Shown here in pieces: positions 7,514-16,806 of a stretch of 64,000 nucleotides of DNA. Numbering within the stretch: the stretch's first letter is position 1; each line of letters opens with the position of its first letter. The translations under genes and the position numbers were made by a program. The notes under the pieces were generated by a model, which was not told where the DNA came from, did not search any database, and worked only from the letters and a program-made list of their open reading frames with translations. Origin of the DNA: an uncultured Caulobacterales bacterium (lineage in GTDB: Bacteria > Pseudomonadota > Alphaproteobacteria > Caulobacterales > Maricaulaceae); contig CANNER010000003.1 in the NCBI GenBank assembly GCA_947503715.1, forward strand, positions 496,001 through 560,000, given 5' to 3'.

Positions 7514-9184
7514 TTAGCCAGCCCGCTTTTGCCACGCGGCAGCGGCACTGGGCACGCCGAACATAAAGCCCTGCAGATAGTCCACACCCAAACGGCAGAG
7601 CATATCCGCATCCGCGCGGTCATCGACCATTTCCGCGACCGTCTTGACCGAGAAGGTCTGCGCCAGATCGACCATCATACGGACGAAAGTCTGTTTATTT
7701 GGGTCAAACGCGATGCCTTCAATCAAGGTGCCGTCGATCTTAATCATCTCCGCCTCAATCGCCATGAGGTTCCGGAATGTCGTGTAACCCGACCCGAAAT
7801 CATCAATCGCGAAATCACAGCCGACCGAGCGGACTTCGTTGGAGAAATCACTCGCCATGGCGGGATCGTCCAATGCGACGGTTTCCGTCAGTTCCAGTGT
7901 CACGCGCTCTGCCGCCTGCCCCAATGTCCGAAGCGCGGTGATATAGCCGGACGCAGCTTCCGGATCTTTAACGGTTCCAGCAGAAACATTCAGCGCCAGA
8001 TGCACTTCCGGATCAGAGGCTAGCGTTTCCGCTGCGAGTTCTAAGGCCCTGCGATCGAGCAGATGGACGAGACCCAATCGCTCGGACGCCATGATAAATT
8101 GGCCCGCGCTGACGATCTCTCCGTCCTCACGACACAGGCGCAGGAGACATTCATAATGATGGAGTTGCCGCGTCTTCGCGTCGATAATCGGTTGATAGGC
8201 GAGACGGATACGCCGTTGGTTCAGCGCGTCGAGTACATCTTCCGAGGTCGTTTCCCGTGCACCCGGCACATGGCCCAATCCCATGACGGGTGTGTAGGAG
8301 CGGACTTGTGAGGGCTTTGCGCCCTCCAATGCAATGGCCGTTTGCGCGAAGGCTTCCTCGGCAGAACGCGCATTGGTTCGTAACCGCGTGGACCCCGCGC
8401 CGATCTCCATATAGAGCCCGCCATGCGGTGTGACGACGGGCGTGTCTTCCAATTCCAAGACGAGACGTTCAGCGAGTGTCGGGAAAGCCTCATCATTCGC
8501 TCCGTAAAACACGATACCAAAATCAGGACCTGAGATTCTGCCGACAACATCCGGCATACGGATATTATCAGAGAGACGTTTAGCGAGTTCAATTAGCAAC
8601 CTGTCGCCCGTCTCATATCCATAGACCGCATTGATATCGGTCAGGTTTAAAAGCCTTATTCGGAGGAAGGCGCCCTCTCCCGATTGGCGATCGCTCAAGG
8701 CCGCGAGATGATTGAGCGATTGATGCAGGGTTTTTCGGTTCGCGATCTCTGTCAACCCGTCATGGGTGGACAGGAACGCTGCGCGTTCCGTTTCGCGTCG
8801 CTGCGCCGTGACATTGGTCAACACACCGTCAATATGTGTGACACCGTCTTCCGTGCCTGCGCGACGGCTACCGCGTTCTTCGATCCAGACAAATTCGCCC
8901 TGCACCGTTCGCCAGCGATAGGTCAGACGGTATTGCGAACCGTTCCATGCCAGACGACGAAGTGCTTTGTCGCGGGCGCGAACATCCTCCGGCTCCATCT
9001 GCGCGGTCCAGCCATCCGAACTGCGCGGGAGATGTTGGAGGGGTTGGCTGAGGACAGAAACGGCCTGTCGATCCGACCCGAAGGACAGTGTTGTTCGGTC
9101 GATGATCGAAAACGCAACAGCGCCCAAGAGGGTCAGCGCCATGTCCTGAGGCGCGGCTTCAAATGATGTGTCAGGCTTCAACAT
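7514..9184 (-). CDS. PAS-GGDEF(degenerate)-EAL cyclic di-GMP phosphodiesterase
   Basis: A soluble 556-aa signalling protein. Residues about 25-130 look like a PAS domain (YRLTYRWRTVQGEFVWIEER and the DVTAQR-like exit VLTNVTAQRRETER). Residues 135-290 are GGDEF-like, but the signature reads SGPDF (RISGPDFGIVF), so it should not make c-di-GMP. Residues 315-550 are an EAL domain with the metal and catalytic residues retained: ECL for EAL, NVSAG, ELTET, DDFGSGY, IKID, AEMVDD and the glutamine of YLQGF. I infer an active phosphodiesterase. The ATG at 9184 is used; GTG 9190 is two codons upstream. No strong ribosome site is visible at either. Confidence 0.9.
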   Translation of the reverse strand: MLKPDTSFEAAPQDMALTLLGAVAFSIIDRTTLSFGSDRQAVSVLSQPLQHLPRSSDGWTAQMEPEDVRARDKALRRLAWNGSQYRLTYRWRTVQGEFVWIEERGSRRAGTEDGVTHIDGVLTNVTAQRRETERAAFLSTHDGLTEIANRKTLHQSLNHLAALSDRQSGEGAFLRIRLLNLTDINAVYGYETGDRLLIELAKRLSDNIRMPDVVGRISGPDFGIVFYGANDEAFPTLAERLVLELEDTPVVTPHGGLYMEIGAGSTRLRTNARSAEEAFAQTAIALEGAKPSQVRSYTPVMGLGHVPGARETTSEDVLDALNQRRIRLAYQPIIDAKTRQLHHYECLLRLCREDGEIVSAGQFIMASERLGLVHLLDRRALELAAETLASDPEVHLALNVSAGTVKDPEAASGYITALRTLGQAAERVTLELTETVALDDPAMASDFSNEVRSVGCDFAIDDFGSGYTTFRNLMAIEAEMIKIDGTLIEGIAFDPNKQTFVRMMVDLAQTFSVKTVAEMVDDRADADMLCRLGVDYLQGFMFGVPSAAAAWQKRAG

Positions 9185-9231
9185 GAACACAACTTGGGGT
9201 ATATTGTTTAAGGAAGCGCAAAAATCTCATC

Positions 9232-9669
9232 TCAATCTGCAAAGCCTTCATTCACCGCAAAATCACGGCGCGCAGCGGCAATCGTGACCATAAATCCGGC
9301 CATGACGTCCAGCAGCGCCATCATCATGATGAGGAAGAAAACAGAGGTCGAGAAGGCCGGAAGGAGCAGGAACTCCACGAGGCAGATGATGAACAGGACA
9401 AGCGAAAAGGCGTGATTCATCACTGCGGCCCGTCCTATGCCTGTCGATTTTATAAGTTCAAAAAACAGCATAAGTAGCGACGCCCCGATGAGCGCATGAC
9501 CCGGTGTAATGTGCCACGTCGCGCCGCTCGTCATCGGAATGGCGAAGACATCTGTATCGAGCCGCAGGCGCATGGCCTCAATCGTCGACAGGGTCGCGCC
9601 GCCGAGCGCAAGCACGTTATAGATCACCACAGGGATGATCATCAGGGGAAAGACTGTGAAAACGCGCAA
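9232..9669 (-). CDS. conserved membrane protein, four helices
   Basis: I do not recognise a named family. The 145-aa product has four predicted membrane segments: about 2-25 (VFTVFPLMIIPVVIYNVLAL), 54-72 (ALIGASLLMLFFELI), 83-105 (NHAFSLVLFIICLVEFLLLP) and 108-130 (TSVFFLIMMMALLDVMAGFM). It ends in a short charged tail. The first codon is TTG 9669; starting at ATG 9642 would cut into the first helix, so I prefer TTG. It lies alone on the minus strand upstream of the EAL protein gene, and similar small four-helix proteins occur across alphaproteobacteria without known function. Confidence 0.65.
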   Translation of the reverse strand: MRVFTVFPLMIIPVVIYNVLALGGATLSTIEAMRLRLDTDVFAIPMTSGATWHITPGHALIGASLLMLFFELIKSTGIGRAAVMNHAFSLVLFIICLVEFLLLPAFSTSVFFLIMMMALLDVMAGFMVTIAAARRDFAVNEGFAD

Positions 9670-9785
9670 AGCCCGGCTCTCGATTCGGTAAGGTTAATTA
9701 AGTCCTACCGCGTGGAGGGTTTACGAGGTATTAAGGATTGGGATAACGCGATTAAATCTTCTCCAAGGGGAGAGGTATCTCCCAC

Positions 9786-10529
9786 CTAAACCTCGTCCAC
9801 GCCCTCCGGCAGCCGCATCCGGCTTCTCAGCCACATGACGCCGCGCAGATCCGCGACACTCACCTTTAGCCGTCCGAAATTCGTATATTTGCTCTCGCCA
9901 AATTCCCGCGCGCGGTGATTTACGTCGGCAAACTCAATGGCGTAGCCCTCGCGGAGCATCAGCGCGGGAATATAGCGGTGGATGTGATCGAAATAGGGGA
10001 GCCGGAGAAAGGCTTCACGCGTGAAAACTTTCAGCCCGCAACCTGTATCATCCGCTTCGTCCTTGAGCAGTATCTTCCGCACGCCGTTCCCGAAACGCGA
10101 GGCAACTTTCTTCGCGGCAGAATCAATGCGTTTGGCGCGCCGTCCCCCGACCATGGCCAGAGTCTCAGGTGCATCCGTGCGGGTAAGTTGCGCAAACAGC
10201 GCGGGAATATCGGCGGGGTCATTCTGTCCGTCACTGTCGAGTGTCGCAATGATTGGCGCTTTGGCGGCCAGCACACCAGAGCGAACACCGCGCGATTGGC
10301 CTGAATTCTTGCGATGGGCGAGCACGCGTAAATGCGGAAAGCGCGTTTTCATATCCGTCAGCACAGCTTTCGTATCGTCCGTCGACGCATCATCAATGAA
10401 GATCATCTCGTAAGGCGTCTCAGACAAGGCCGTGGCGATTTCAGTCGCGAGATTTTCCACATTCTCCGCCTCGTTAAAGGCGGGCACGACGACCGAGATC
10501 TGCGGCAGGGTATTTTCAGCAATGGACAT
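9786..10529 (-). CDS. glycosyltransferase family 2, dolichol-phosphate-mannose-synthase-like
   Basis: A 247-aa GT2 enzyme of the DPM1 type, without C-terminal membrane helices. Sugar-nucleotide and metal-binding motifs are present: VVVPAFNEAENV near the start, FIDDASTDDT, and LDSDGQNDPADIP containing the DxD. Such enzymes put a sugar from a nucleotide onto a polyprenyl phosphate at the cytoplasmic face of the membrane. ATG 10529 has AAAGG ten bases upstream and is preferred to an upstream in-frame codon. It is divergent from an ArnT-like transferase gene, which would use polyprenyl-phosphate sugars. I infer a lipid A or envelope glycan modification pair. Confidence 0.9.
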   Translation of the reverse strand: MSIAENTLPQISVVVPAFNEAENVENLATEIATALSETPYEMIFIDDASTDDTKAVLTDMKTRFPHLRVLAHRKNSGQSRGVRSGVLAAKAPIIATLDSDGQNDPADIPALFAQLTRTDAPETLAMVGGRRAKRIDSAAKKVASRFGNGVRKILLKDEADDTGCGLKVFTREAFLRLPYFDHIHRYIPALMLREGYAIEFADVNHRAREFGESKYTNFGRLKVSVADLRGVMWLRSRMRLPEGVDEV

Positions 10530-10611
10530 AGGCAGCCTTTCGCATGACTGGCCGCCCGCATCAAAGGTGAAAAACCTTTTGCCCACTCGCGCGATGGGTT
10601 AGGCGACCTCT

Positions 10612-12276
10612 ATGTTCGGGCAATCCCTCAAACGCCGCTGGCATGTTCTCATGCTCAGCCTCCTTACACTCGCCATGGTCCTGCCGGGCCTCGCGAGCCT
10701 GCCCGTAATTGACCGCGATGAGGCGCGATATGCCCAAGCCAGCGTGCAAATGGCGGAGAGCGGCGACCTGCTGAATATCCGTTTTCAGGACGAGGCGCGG
10801 AATAAAAAGCCCGCAGGAGTCTATTGGCTGCAAACGGCGATGATCAAGACCTTTGCGCAAGACGGGGAGCGCAAGATCTGGGCGCAGCGATTGCCGTCTG
10901 TTTTTGGAGCATTGATGACAATTCTCTTCCTCTATTGGGGCGGGTTAAAAATGGTCGGGCGGGATGCGGCTTTTATCGGGTCTGCCCTGCTCGCCGTTTC
11001 CCTCGTTTTCGTTTTCGAGGGCCATATTGCTAAGACGGACGCCCTGCTCTGCGCGTCGACGACGGCCGTTTTTGCGGCGCTGGGACGACTGCGAAACGGC
11101 GTTGGGAAGCTGGAGGCTTGGGTCTTTTGGATTGGACTTGGCCTGTCCATTATCATCAAAGGCCCGATTGGATTGGTTTTGGTCGTGCTCTCGTTGACCT
11201 CCCTCCTCATCTGGGAACGGAGTTTAAGCTGGGCGAAGCCGCTTCTGAATATCGGCGCGATTGTTGTGTTTGTCCTGCTCTGGCTACCCTGGGCCGTCGC
11301 CATTTTCATCGCGACGGACGGTGCATTTTTCGTTGAGAGCCTCGGCAATGATCTCGGCGGGAAAGTCGTGAGCGCGCAGGAAAATCACGGCGCACCGCCC
11401 GGAACGCATTTGGCCGTCATCGCCCTAACCCTCTGGCCCGCCAGCCTCTTCCTGCTGCCGGGGCTGGTCTATGCGGTGAAAGCGGTGCGGTCAGGTGGAG
11501 GCGGCACCGTCCCCCGTGCCATGCGCTATTGCCTCGCATGGGCTGTGCCGTTTTGGGTACTGATTGAAATTATGCCGACGAAATTACCACATTACGCCCT
11601 GCCCGTGTTTCCGGCACTCTGCCTGATGATGGGCGCGGCGATACTGGCGATGCACCACTTGGGAGATTTTGCGAAATCGAGAATTATCAATGGATGTCTG
11701 TTTATTCTGGCCAGTGCAGGTGTGGTCGCAGGCTTGCTCTTTGTGCAGGTGCAATATGGTGAATATTACAGAGAAACCCTAACTTTTGCGATTTGCTTAA
11801 TGGGGGGGCTGATCGCTATTGTAGGCGCTTTCGCTGTTCTACTTGGAAAAATTCGAACTGGATTTTTCTCAGTACTACTTTCAGCTTTAATCCTGTCTGG
11901 CGGCGCTTATGGCTACATCCTGCCAAAACTTGACAATTTCCGTACGTCGGAATTTCTAGCGAACGAGATCAAAACACTTGCACCGAATATATCCTCGAAA
12001 GACATTCATAGCCCTCACTACTCTGAACCCAGCCTTGTCTACCATGTCGGCAGCGAAATTGATGTCACCGCCAGACAAACTGACCTTTCTCGGGACAGGC
12101 TTGTTGTTCTGGACGTCAACCGCAACGATTTCGAAATTCGGCAAGCGGACGTTTTTTCTCAAGGCACAAAGAAGATTTGTGTGACGGAGTTTATCCCCCC
12201 AGTTACTGGCTTCAATTATTCCAAAGGCGACGAAGTCACCCTCGTTATTTTGCGGGCGGCGCCTTGCGGGGATTAG
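10612..12276 (+). CDS. ArnT-like glycosyltransferase (GT39/GT83 family)
   Basis: A polytopic GT-C glycosyltransferase of 554 aa with roughly eleven to twelve membrane helices. The first periplasmic loop carries the family motif DRDEARYAQA (about 34-43), including the acidic catalytic residues, and the NKKPAGVYWLQ segment. Enzymes of this type transfer aminoarabinose or another sugar from undecaprenyl phosphate to lipid A or glycans on the periplasmic side. The DPM1-like gene divergent 82 bp away is a natural donor-making partner. From about codon 360 onward the DNA is more A+T-rich than the 5' half. The 3' end overlaps the convergent GT2 gene by 32 bp. Confidence 0.88.
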   Translation: MFGQSLKRRWHVLMLSLLTLAMVLPGLASLPVIDRDEARYAQASVQMAESGDLLNIRFQDEARNKKPAGVYWLQTAMIKTFAQDGERKIWAQRLPSVFGALMTILFLYWGGLKMVGRDAAFIGSALLAVSLVFVFEGHIAKTDALLCASTTAVFAALGRLRNGVGKLEAWVFWIGLGLSIIIKGPIGLVLVVLSLTSLLIWERSLSWAKPLLNIGAIVVFVLLWLPWAVAIFIATDGAFFVESLGNDLGGKVVSAQENHGAPPGTHLAVIALTLWPASLFLLPGLVYAVKAVRSGGGGTVPRAMRYCLAWAVPFWVLIEIMPTKLPHYALPVFPALCLMMGAAILAMHHLGDFAKSRIINGCLFILASAGVVAGLLFVQVQYGEYYRETLTFAICLMGGLIAIVGAFAVLLGKIRTGFFSVLLSALILSGGAYGYILPKLDNFRTSEFLANEIKTLAPNISSKDIHSPHYSEPSLVYHVGSEIDVTARQTDLSRDRLVVLDVNRNDFEIRQADVFSQGTKKICVTEFIPPVTGFNYSKGDEVTLVILRAAPCGD

Positions 12277-13207
12277 CGCCGAACAAAGCCGCTTTCAGCG
12301 TCAGAATATAGGCACGCCCCATAATCGCCGTCGCCATGAATGGCGCGGCGAGAACCGTCAATATTTTCGACATCGGACCCGGCGTGTAGTTCCAGAAATA
12401 GCGCAGGAAACCTTTCAGTTTCTCGCCCTCAATCCAGATGCGCGGGACATTGGACGTGCTGCCATAATGCATGACGGTTGCGCCCGGCACAAAGCCGACC
12501 TGCCCGCCCATTTGGCGCGCACGGCGGCAAATTTCGATATCCTCAACATGGAGGAAATAGCTTTCGTCAAAGCCCCCCATTTTATCAAAACTCGGCCGAT
12601 CCGTCATGAGGCAAGCGCCAGACACGGTCTCAATTTGTATCGGCGCATCGGGCATGGGATCGCCCTCACGATGAACCGATCGCAAGCCCGGTAGTTTTTC
12701 CAAAAACGGCAAGAACCCAACAAGAGCGGATGTCGGCGTCAGGGCGGCGCGGCGACCACCGCGTTGTTCCTTACCTTCAATATCGCGCAGGAGACCGCCC
12801 GTTATCCAAGGCTGCACCAGGCAATCGCCCGCATTGGCAAGTTCGCGCGCAGAGCCTTTCGCGATAATCGCATCAGGATTGAGGAATAATATGTAATGTC
12901 CCGTCGCCATCCTCGCCCCGTAATTGCAGGCACGGGCAAATCCGATATTGCCGTGGCCTTGAATAAAGCTCACGCGGTGACGGTTCGCTGTCAGTTCGGA
13001 GAGACGCGCGCGGGAAGGTTCTGTGTTTCCATTATCGACGACAATCAGCTCATGAATATCCCGATCTGCCAGGACGGCGAGGATCGATTCCATCAAGGCA
13101 GGACCGGTCATATAGCTGACCATCACGACACTGATCGGTCGTTTGCGGGCGGCATCAGATGAAATCTGATCCGAACAGTCTATGGGGAGTGCGACGATAT
13201 CTGCCAC
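12245..13207 (-). CDS. glycosyltransferase family 2 (rhamnosyltransferase/WbbL-like)
   Basis: A 320-aa GT2 enzyme. Its motifs fit the WbbL/rhamnosyltransferase group: ISVVMVSYMTGPAL, ELIVVDNGN, GNIGFARACNYGA, LFLNPDAII (the N-P-D metal-binding site), SGACLMTDR, and FDESYFLHVEDIEICRR near residue 215. A C-terminal hydrophobic stretch (about 280-310) may touch the membrane. It probably extends a surface polysaccharide. The neighbour upstream on the same strand is an O-antigen ligase gene 107 bp away, so the two may be co-expressed. Its 3' end overlaps the ArnT-like gene by 32 bp on the opposite strand. Confidence 0.9.
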   Translation of the reverse strand: MADIVALPIDCSDQISSDAARKRPISVVMVSYMTGPALMESILAVLADRDIHELIVVDNGNTEPSRARLSELTANRHRVSFIQGHGNIGFARACNYGARMATGHYILFLNPDAIIAKGSARELANAGDCLVQPWITGGLLRDIEGKEQRGGRRAALTPTSALVGFLPFLEKLPGLRSVHREGDPMPDAPIQIETVSGACLMTDRPSFDKMGGFDESYFLHVEDIEICRRARQMGGQVGFVPGATVMHYGSTSNVPRIWIEGEKLKGFLRYFWNYTPGPMSKILTVLAAPFMATAIMGRAYILTLKAALFGANPRKAPPAK

Positions 13208-13314
13208 ATTCGCTCCTTCACCTTGCGCCCCCGCGAGCCATTAACTTTTCCGCGGTTCAGGGGCTACATACGTGTCTAATCGCCTGAATGTAAAGGATAA
13301 ACGCCGAGAACCCC

Positions 13315-14559
13315 TTATCTGCGGGGTATTTTGCGATCTTGTTCATGCGGGATTAATCCAACCATACACATGCCAAGGGCAATAATGCCCCACCACCAAT
13401 ATTGCCAGATTCCGATGGTGAGAGCCCCGTTTAACGTCGCTGCAATCACCAACCCACTCATCGCGGCGGCCCGAGCAGGAGAGGCGCAAAAATTTAAAAT
13501 AGGTTTGATTGCAGCGATTAGAAAACCCGCCGCTAGACAGACACCCACCAAGCCCGCTTCCAGCCAAAGCTGTAGACCAATGTTATGCGGATGCAGCGAG
13601 ACGATCACAATGTCTCGACCGTCCCGCGCCTTGAATGTTTCCTGATAGGTGCGCGAGACATCGAACCCGTTACCAAGGAGCCAATTCTCCTGAATACGCT
13701 CCCAAACATAGGCCCACATCCTCACACGGTGTTCCCAAGAGAGCGGCAGTTTGGAAAGGGCGGCCTCATCTAACATCCCAGCGAAAATACCGACGAGCGG
13801 GGCAAGAACAAGGCTCGCAATCGCAAATGCGAAAGCAATCATGATCCCGAGGCGCGGTCTATACCACGCCAGCGCAACGAAAACTGCGGTCGCGGCCAAT
13901 GTCGGAATGATGAGGCTCAGACGGTTGAAAATGGCTGCCGCCGCGAAGGCCGCCAGCACGGTCAGCGCCAAAGCCCAACCGCGCTTAAAGCTGACGATCA
14001 TGAGGATTGCAGCTGGCCAGACGAGATGCGTATAGGTCATCAACCCTCGCCCCAAAGACCGCTCCGCTTCGCCCTGTCGGACATATATATTGGAGCTTAC
14101 CTCAACCGGATCAACAAAGGTCGAGAGCGCATAGCCTGACATGACATCGAACAAGAACAATCCCGCGGCCAAAACTGTGCCCGCCATGAAGACATGTCCA
14201 AGATTTTCCCGTCCACGCCCAGTTAGCCGCAGAAATACAATCGGCATCAGAATGAGAGCGAGGGCAAAGAGAAAGAGTTTCAACCCGTTATCTAAAAGAC
14301 GCAAATCCTCATGCGGGCTCCACAATGCAGCGAGCCAAGCCCAGAGTGTGAAGGCCAGAAAGAATGGGAGCCAGAGGCCTTTGAGATAAACGGCATCTTT
14401 CAAATTGGCTGCGACAACCAGAAGCGCACCACAGCCGAGGAAAAACGCAAAGGCTTGGAATCCCAATCCACCGGCATGGGCCAGGATTGGCGTCAGGATC
14501 ATCCCGATCCAAAGCCAACCTTGCGTCAGGCCATCAAGTCCTTTGCGAACCGCGCCCAC
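13315..14559 (-). CDS. O-antigen ligase family protein (WaaL/Wzy-like)
   Basis: A 414-aa inner-membrane protein with about ten to twelve helices and one large periplasmic loop near residues 240-330. That loop contains SWEHRVRMWAYVWERI, NGFDVSRTY and the family's conserved H in SLHPHNIGLQLWLE (about residue 328). Ligases of this fold join undecaprenyl-linked glycan to lipid A-core or to another acceptor; Wzy polymerases look alike, so the exact reaction is open. It lies between thrS (9 bp away on the same strand) and a GT2 gene, and completes a small envelope-glycan block. Confidence 0.85.
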   Translation of the reverse strand: MGAVRKGLDGLTQGWLWIGMILTPILAHAGGLGFQAFAFFLGCGALLVVAANLKDAVYLKGLWLPFFLAFTLWAWLAALWSPHEDLRLLDNGLKLFLFALALILMPIVFLRLTGRGRENLGHVFMAGTVLAAGLFLFDVMSGYALSTFVDPVEVSSNIYVRQGEAERSLGRGLMTYTHLVWPAAILMIVSFKRGWALALTVLAAFAAAAIFNRLSLIIPTLAATAVFVALAWYRPRLGIMIAFAFAIASLVLAPLVGIFAGMLDEAALSKLPLSWEHRVRMWAYVWERIQENWLLGNGFDVSRTYQETFKARDGRDIVIVSLHPHNIGLQLWLEAGLVGVCLAAGFLIAAIKPILNFCASPARAAAMSGLVIAATLNGALTIGIWQYWWWGIIALGMCMVGLIPHEQDRKIPRR

Positions 14560-14568
14560 TGCGAAACC

Positions 14569-16497
14569 CTAGCGCTTCAAATCCGGCGCGAGGGCTTCGT
14601 CTGTGAAAGCAGCAATCGCCTCGTCGACGGGAAGAATAGTCTGATCGCGCGAGCCGAGACGACGAATGGCGAGTTTGCCTTCTTCCATCTCCTTGCGCCC
14701 AATAACGGCAATCACGGGAATTTTCCGGTCGGCGGAGAGTTCACGGATTTTATAATTGATCTTCTCGTTCCGCACATCCGTTTCCACGCGCAGGCCAGCG
14801 GCCCGCATTTTGGCCGCGACCTCTTCAGCATAATCATCCGCGTCCGACGTGATCGTCGCGATGACGACCTGAACCGGCGAGAGCCAGAGCGGGAATTTGC
14901 CCGCGTAGTTTTCAATCAGGATACCGAGGAAACGCTCAAAAGACCCCAGCACGGCACGGTGCAACATGACCGGCGCGTGTTTCTTGTCATCATCGCCGAT
15001 ATAGCTGGCATCGAGACGTTCCGGCATATTCGGGTCGAGTTGGATCGTGCCCGCCTGCCACTCACGGCCAATCGCGTCGCGCAGGACAAAGTCCAATTTC
15101 GGGCCGTAAAACGCGCCGTCACCTTCATTCAGGACAACTTCAAGACCCGAGGCTTTCGCCGCGGCTTCCAGCGCATCTTCCGCCTTATCCCAATACTCAT
15201 CCGAGCCAACACGCGTATCTGGACGGGTGGAGAAGTTAACCTTCACATCATCAAAACCGAGATCGGCATAGACGGACTTCAGAAGGTTTGTGAACCCCTT
15301 CACCTCATCCGTGACCTGATCCAGCGTACAGAAAATATGGCCATCATCCTGCACAAAGCCGCGCACGCGCATCAGACCGTGTAACGCGCCCGATGGCTCG
15401 TAACGGTGACAGGAGCCAAACTCGGCATAGCGCACCGGCAGATCGCGATAGGATTTCTGGCCCTGATTGAAGACTTGAATATGACACGGGCAGTTCATCG
15501 GTTTCAACGAGAGGACTTTGTCCTCCTCCGCAATTTCCGCGACGAACATATTCTCGCGATATTTTTCCCAATGACCTGACGCTTCCCAGAATTTTCGGTC
15601 CATGAGTTGCGGCGTCTTGATTTCGCGATAGCCATATTCGCGCTGACGCCGCGCCATATAAGCCATAAGCGTTGTATAGAGCGTCCAGCCATTCGGATGC
15701 CAGAAGGCCTGTCCCTGCGCTTCCTCTTGGAAATGGAACAGCTCCAGCTGCTTACCCAAGCGACGGTGATCGCGGGCTTCGGCTTCTTCAATCTGTTTCA
15801 AATGCGCGTCCAGGTCTTCCTGTGTCGCCCACGCCGTGCCGTAAATGCGCTGGAGTTGCGGATTGTTCGAATCGCCACGCCAGTAAGCGCCCGCGACCTT
15901 CATCAATTTAAATGCCTTGCCGATCTTGCCGGTGCTCGGCAGATGCGGGCCGAGACAGAGGTCAAACCACTTGCCCTGTTTATAGACAGTCAGGACTTCA
16001 TCCTCGGGCAGATCTTCGATCAGCTCGACTTTGAAATGCTCACCCAGACCTTTGAACAGGGCAATTGCCTCATCGCGCGCCATGACCTGACGCTCGAACT
16101 TATCATTGCGATTGATGATGAAGGCCATTTTCTTCTCAATGGCGGCGAAGTCATCCTCACTAAACGGCTCGTCCCGGTGGAAATCGTAATAAAATCCGTT
16201 CTCAATGACGGGGCCGATTGTGACCTGCGTACCCGGAAATAATTCCTGCACGGCCTCGGCCAGAACATGCGCTGCGTCATGGCGGATCAACTCCAACCCT
16301 TCCGGGTCTTTCGCCGTGACGAGTTCGAGTTTCGCATTATCATTGATCGGCAGAGACGCATCGACGAGCTTGCCGTCCAGCTTCGCGGCCAGAACCTGTT
16401 TCGCCAGACCTTTGGAAATGGATTTCGCCACCTCCATGGCCGTCGTACCGGGAGCGTAGTCGCGTTCGGCACCATCGGGAAATTTCAATGTAATCAT
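14569..16497 (-). CDS. thrS: threonine--tRNA ligase
   Basis: Charges tRNA-Thr, with editing of mischarged serine. At 642 aa it has the full bacterial architecture: TGS domain (1-60), the N-terminal editing domain with HDAAHV near 73-78 and the CLGPHLP segment near 181, the class II catalytic core with MNCPCH (zinc Cys) and the R-Y-E motif ([14 protein letters not shown]), [17 protein letters not shown] (motif 3), and a C-terminal anticodon-binding domain. ATG 16497 is 3 bp from the yidD stop, so the upstream genes may be co-transcribed with it. The editing motif has Asp where Ser is common, a small variation. Confidence 0.97.
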   Translation of the reverse strand: MITLKFPDGAERDYAPGTTAMEVAKSISKGLAKQVLAAKLDGKLVDASLPINDNAKLELVTAKDPEGLELIRHDAAHVLAEAVQELFPGTQVTIGPVIENGFYYDFHRDEPFSEDDFAAIEKKMAFIINRNDKFERQVMARDEAIALFKGLGEHFKVELIEDLPEDEVLTVYKQGKWFDLCLGPHLPSTGKIGKAFKLMKVAGAYWRGDSNNPQLQRIYGTAWATQEDLDAHLKQIEEAEARDHRRLGKQLELFHFQEEAQGQAFWHPNGWTLYTTLMAYMARRQREYGYREIKTPQLMDRKFWEASGHWEKYRENMFVAEIAEEDKVLSLKPMNCPCHIQVFNQGQKSYRDLPVRYAEFGSCHRYEPSGALHGLMRVRGFVQDDGHIFCTLDQVTDEVKGFTNLLKSVYADLGFDDVKVNFSTRPDTRVGSDEYWDKAEDALEAAAKASGLEVVLNEGDGAFYGPKLDFVLRDAIGREWQAGTIQLDPNMPERLDASYIGDDDKKHAPVMLHRAVLGSFERFLGILIENYAGKFPLWLSPVQVVIATITSDADDYAEEVAAKMRAAGLRVETDVRNEKINYKIRELSADRKIPVIAVIGRKEMEEGKLAIRRLGSRDQTILPVDEAIAAFTDEALAPDLKR

Positions 16498-16500
16498 GAT

Positions 16501-16806
16501 CTACTCGTCAGAATTCGTGCGGCCCCACAGCCCTACGCGCCAGGGTGCCCATATGGGAGGTGTCGTAATCTCTTCGGGGACATTATCAACCCCAGAGGTT
16601 CCCCAAGGGTGGCATCGTTGCAGTCGCGCGAGTGTCAGCCACCCGCCCTGCCACGGCCCGTGTTTCTGGATGGCCTCGACGGAATAGGTCGAACAACTGG
16701 GGTAGTGCCGACATCTCACACCGAAAAACTGTAAGGTCGGCGAGATGAGCCATTTATACAGCGCCAAGAGCGCGAGCATGGGCAAGCTGAGGACTTTACC
16801 GATCAT
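16501..16806 (-). CDS. yidD: membrane protein insertion efficiency factor YidD
   Basis: A 101-aa YidD protein, thought to assist the YidC insertase. The family core CRHYPSCSTYS with its cysteines lies near residues 32-42, preceded by the amphipathic segment LALYKWLISPTLQFFG and followed by HGPWQGGWLTLARLQRCHPW, which is typical. Unusually it does not sit in the rpmH-rnpA-yidD-yidC cluster but between thrS and a membrane protein gene, as in several other alphaproteobacteria. It overlaps the upstream gene by 4 bp and ends 3 bp before thrS. Confidence 0.93.
   Translation of the reverse strand: MIGKVLSLPMLALLALYKWLISPTLQFFGVRCRHYPSCSTYSVEAIQKHGPWQGGWLTLARLQRCHPWGTSGVDNVPEEITTPPIWAPWRVGLWGRTNSDE

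Noticed and set aside
10563-10579. AAAGGT-GAAAA-ACCTTT hairpin between the divergent glycosyltransferase genes
   Set aside because: The stem is only six pairs with no run of T long enough for a terminator, and it sits in a promoter region; it may be chance.
14311-15384. 357-codon open frame on the plus strand across the O-antigen ligase/thrS junction
   Set aside because: It is antisense to two well-supported genes, has no family motifs or ribosome site, and its composition is what a complementary frame of GC-rich genes gives.
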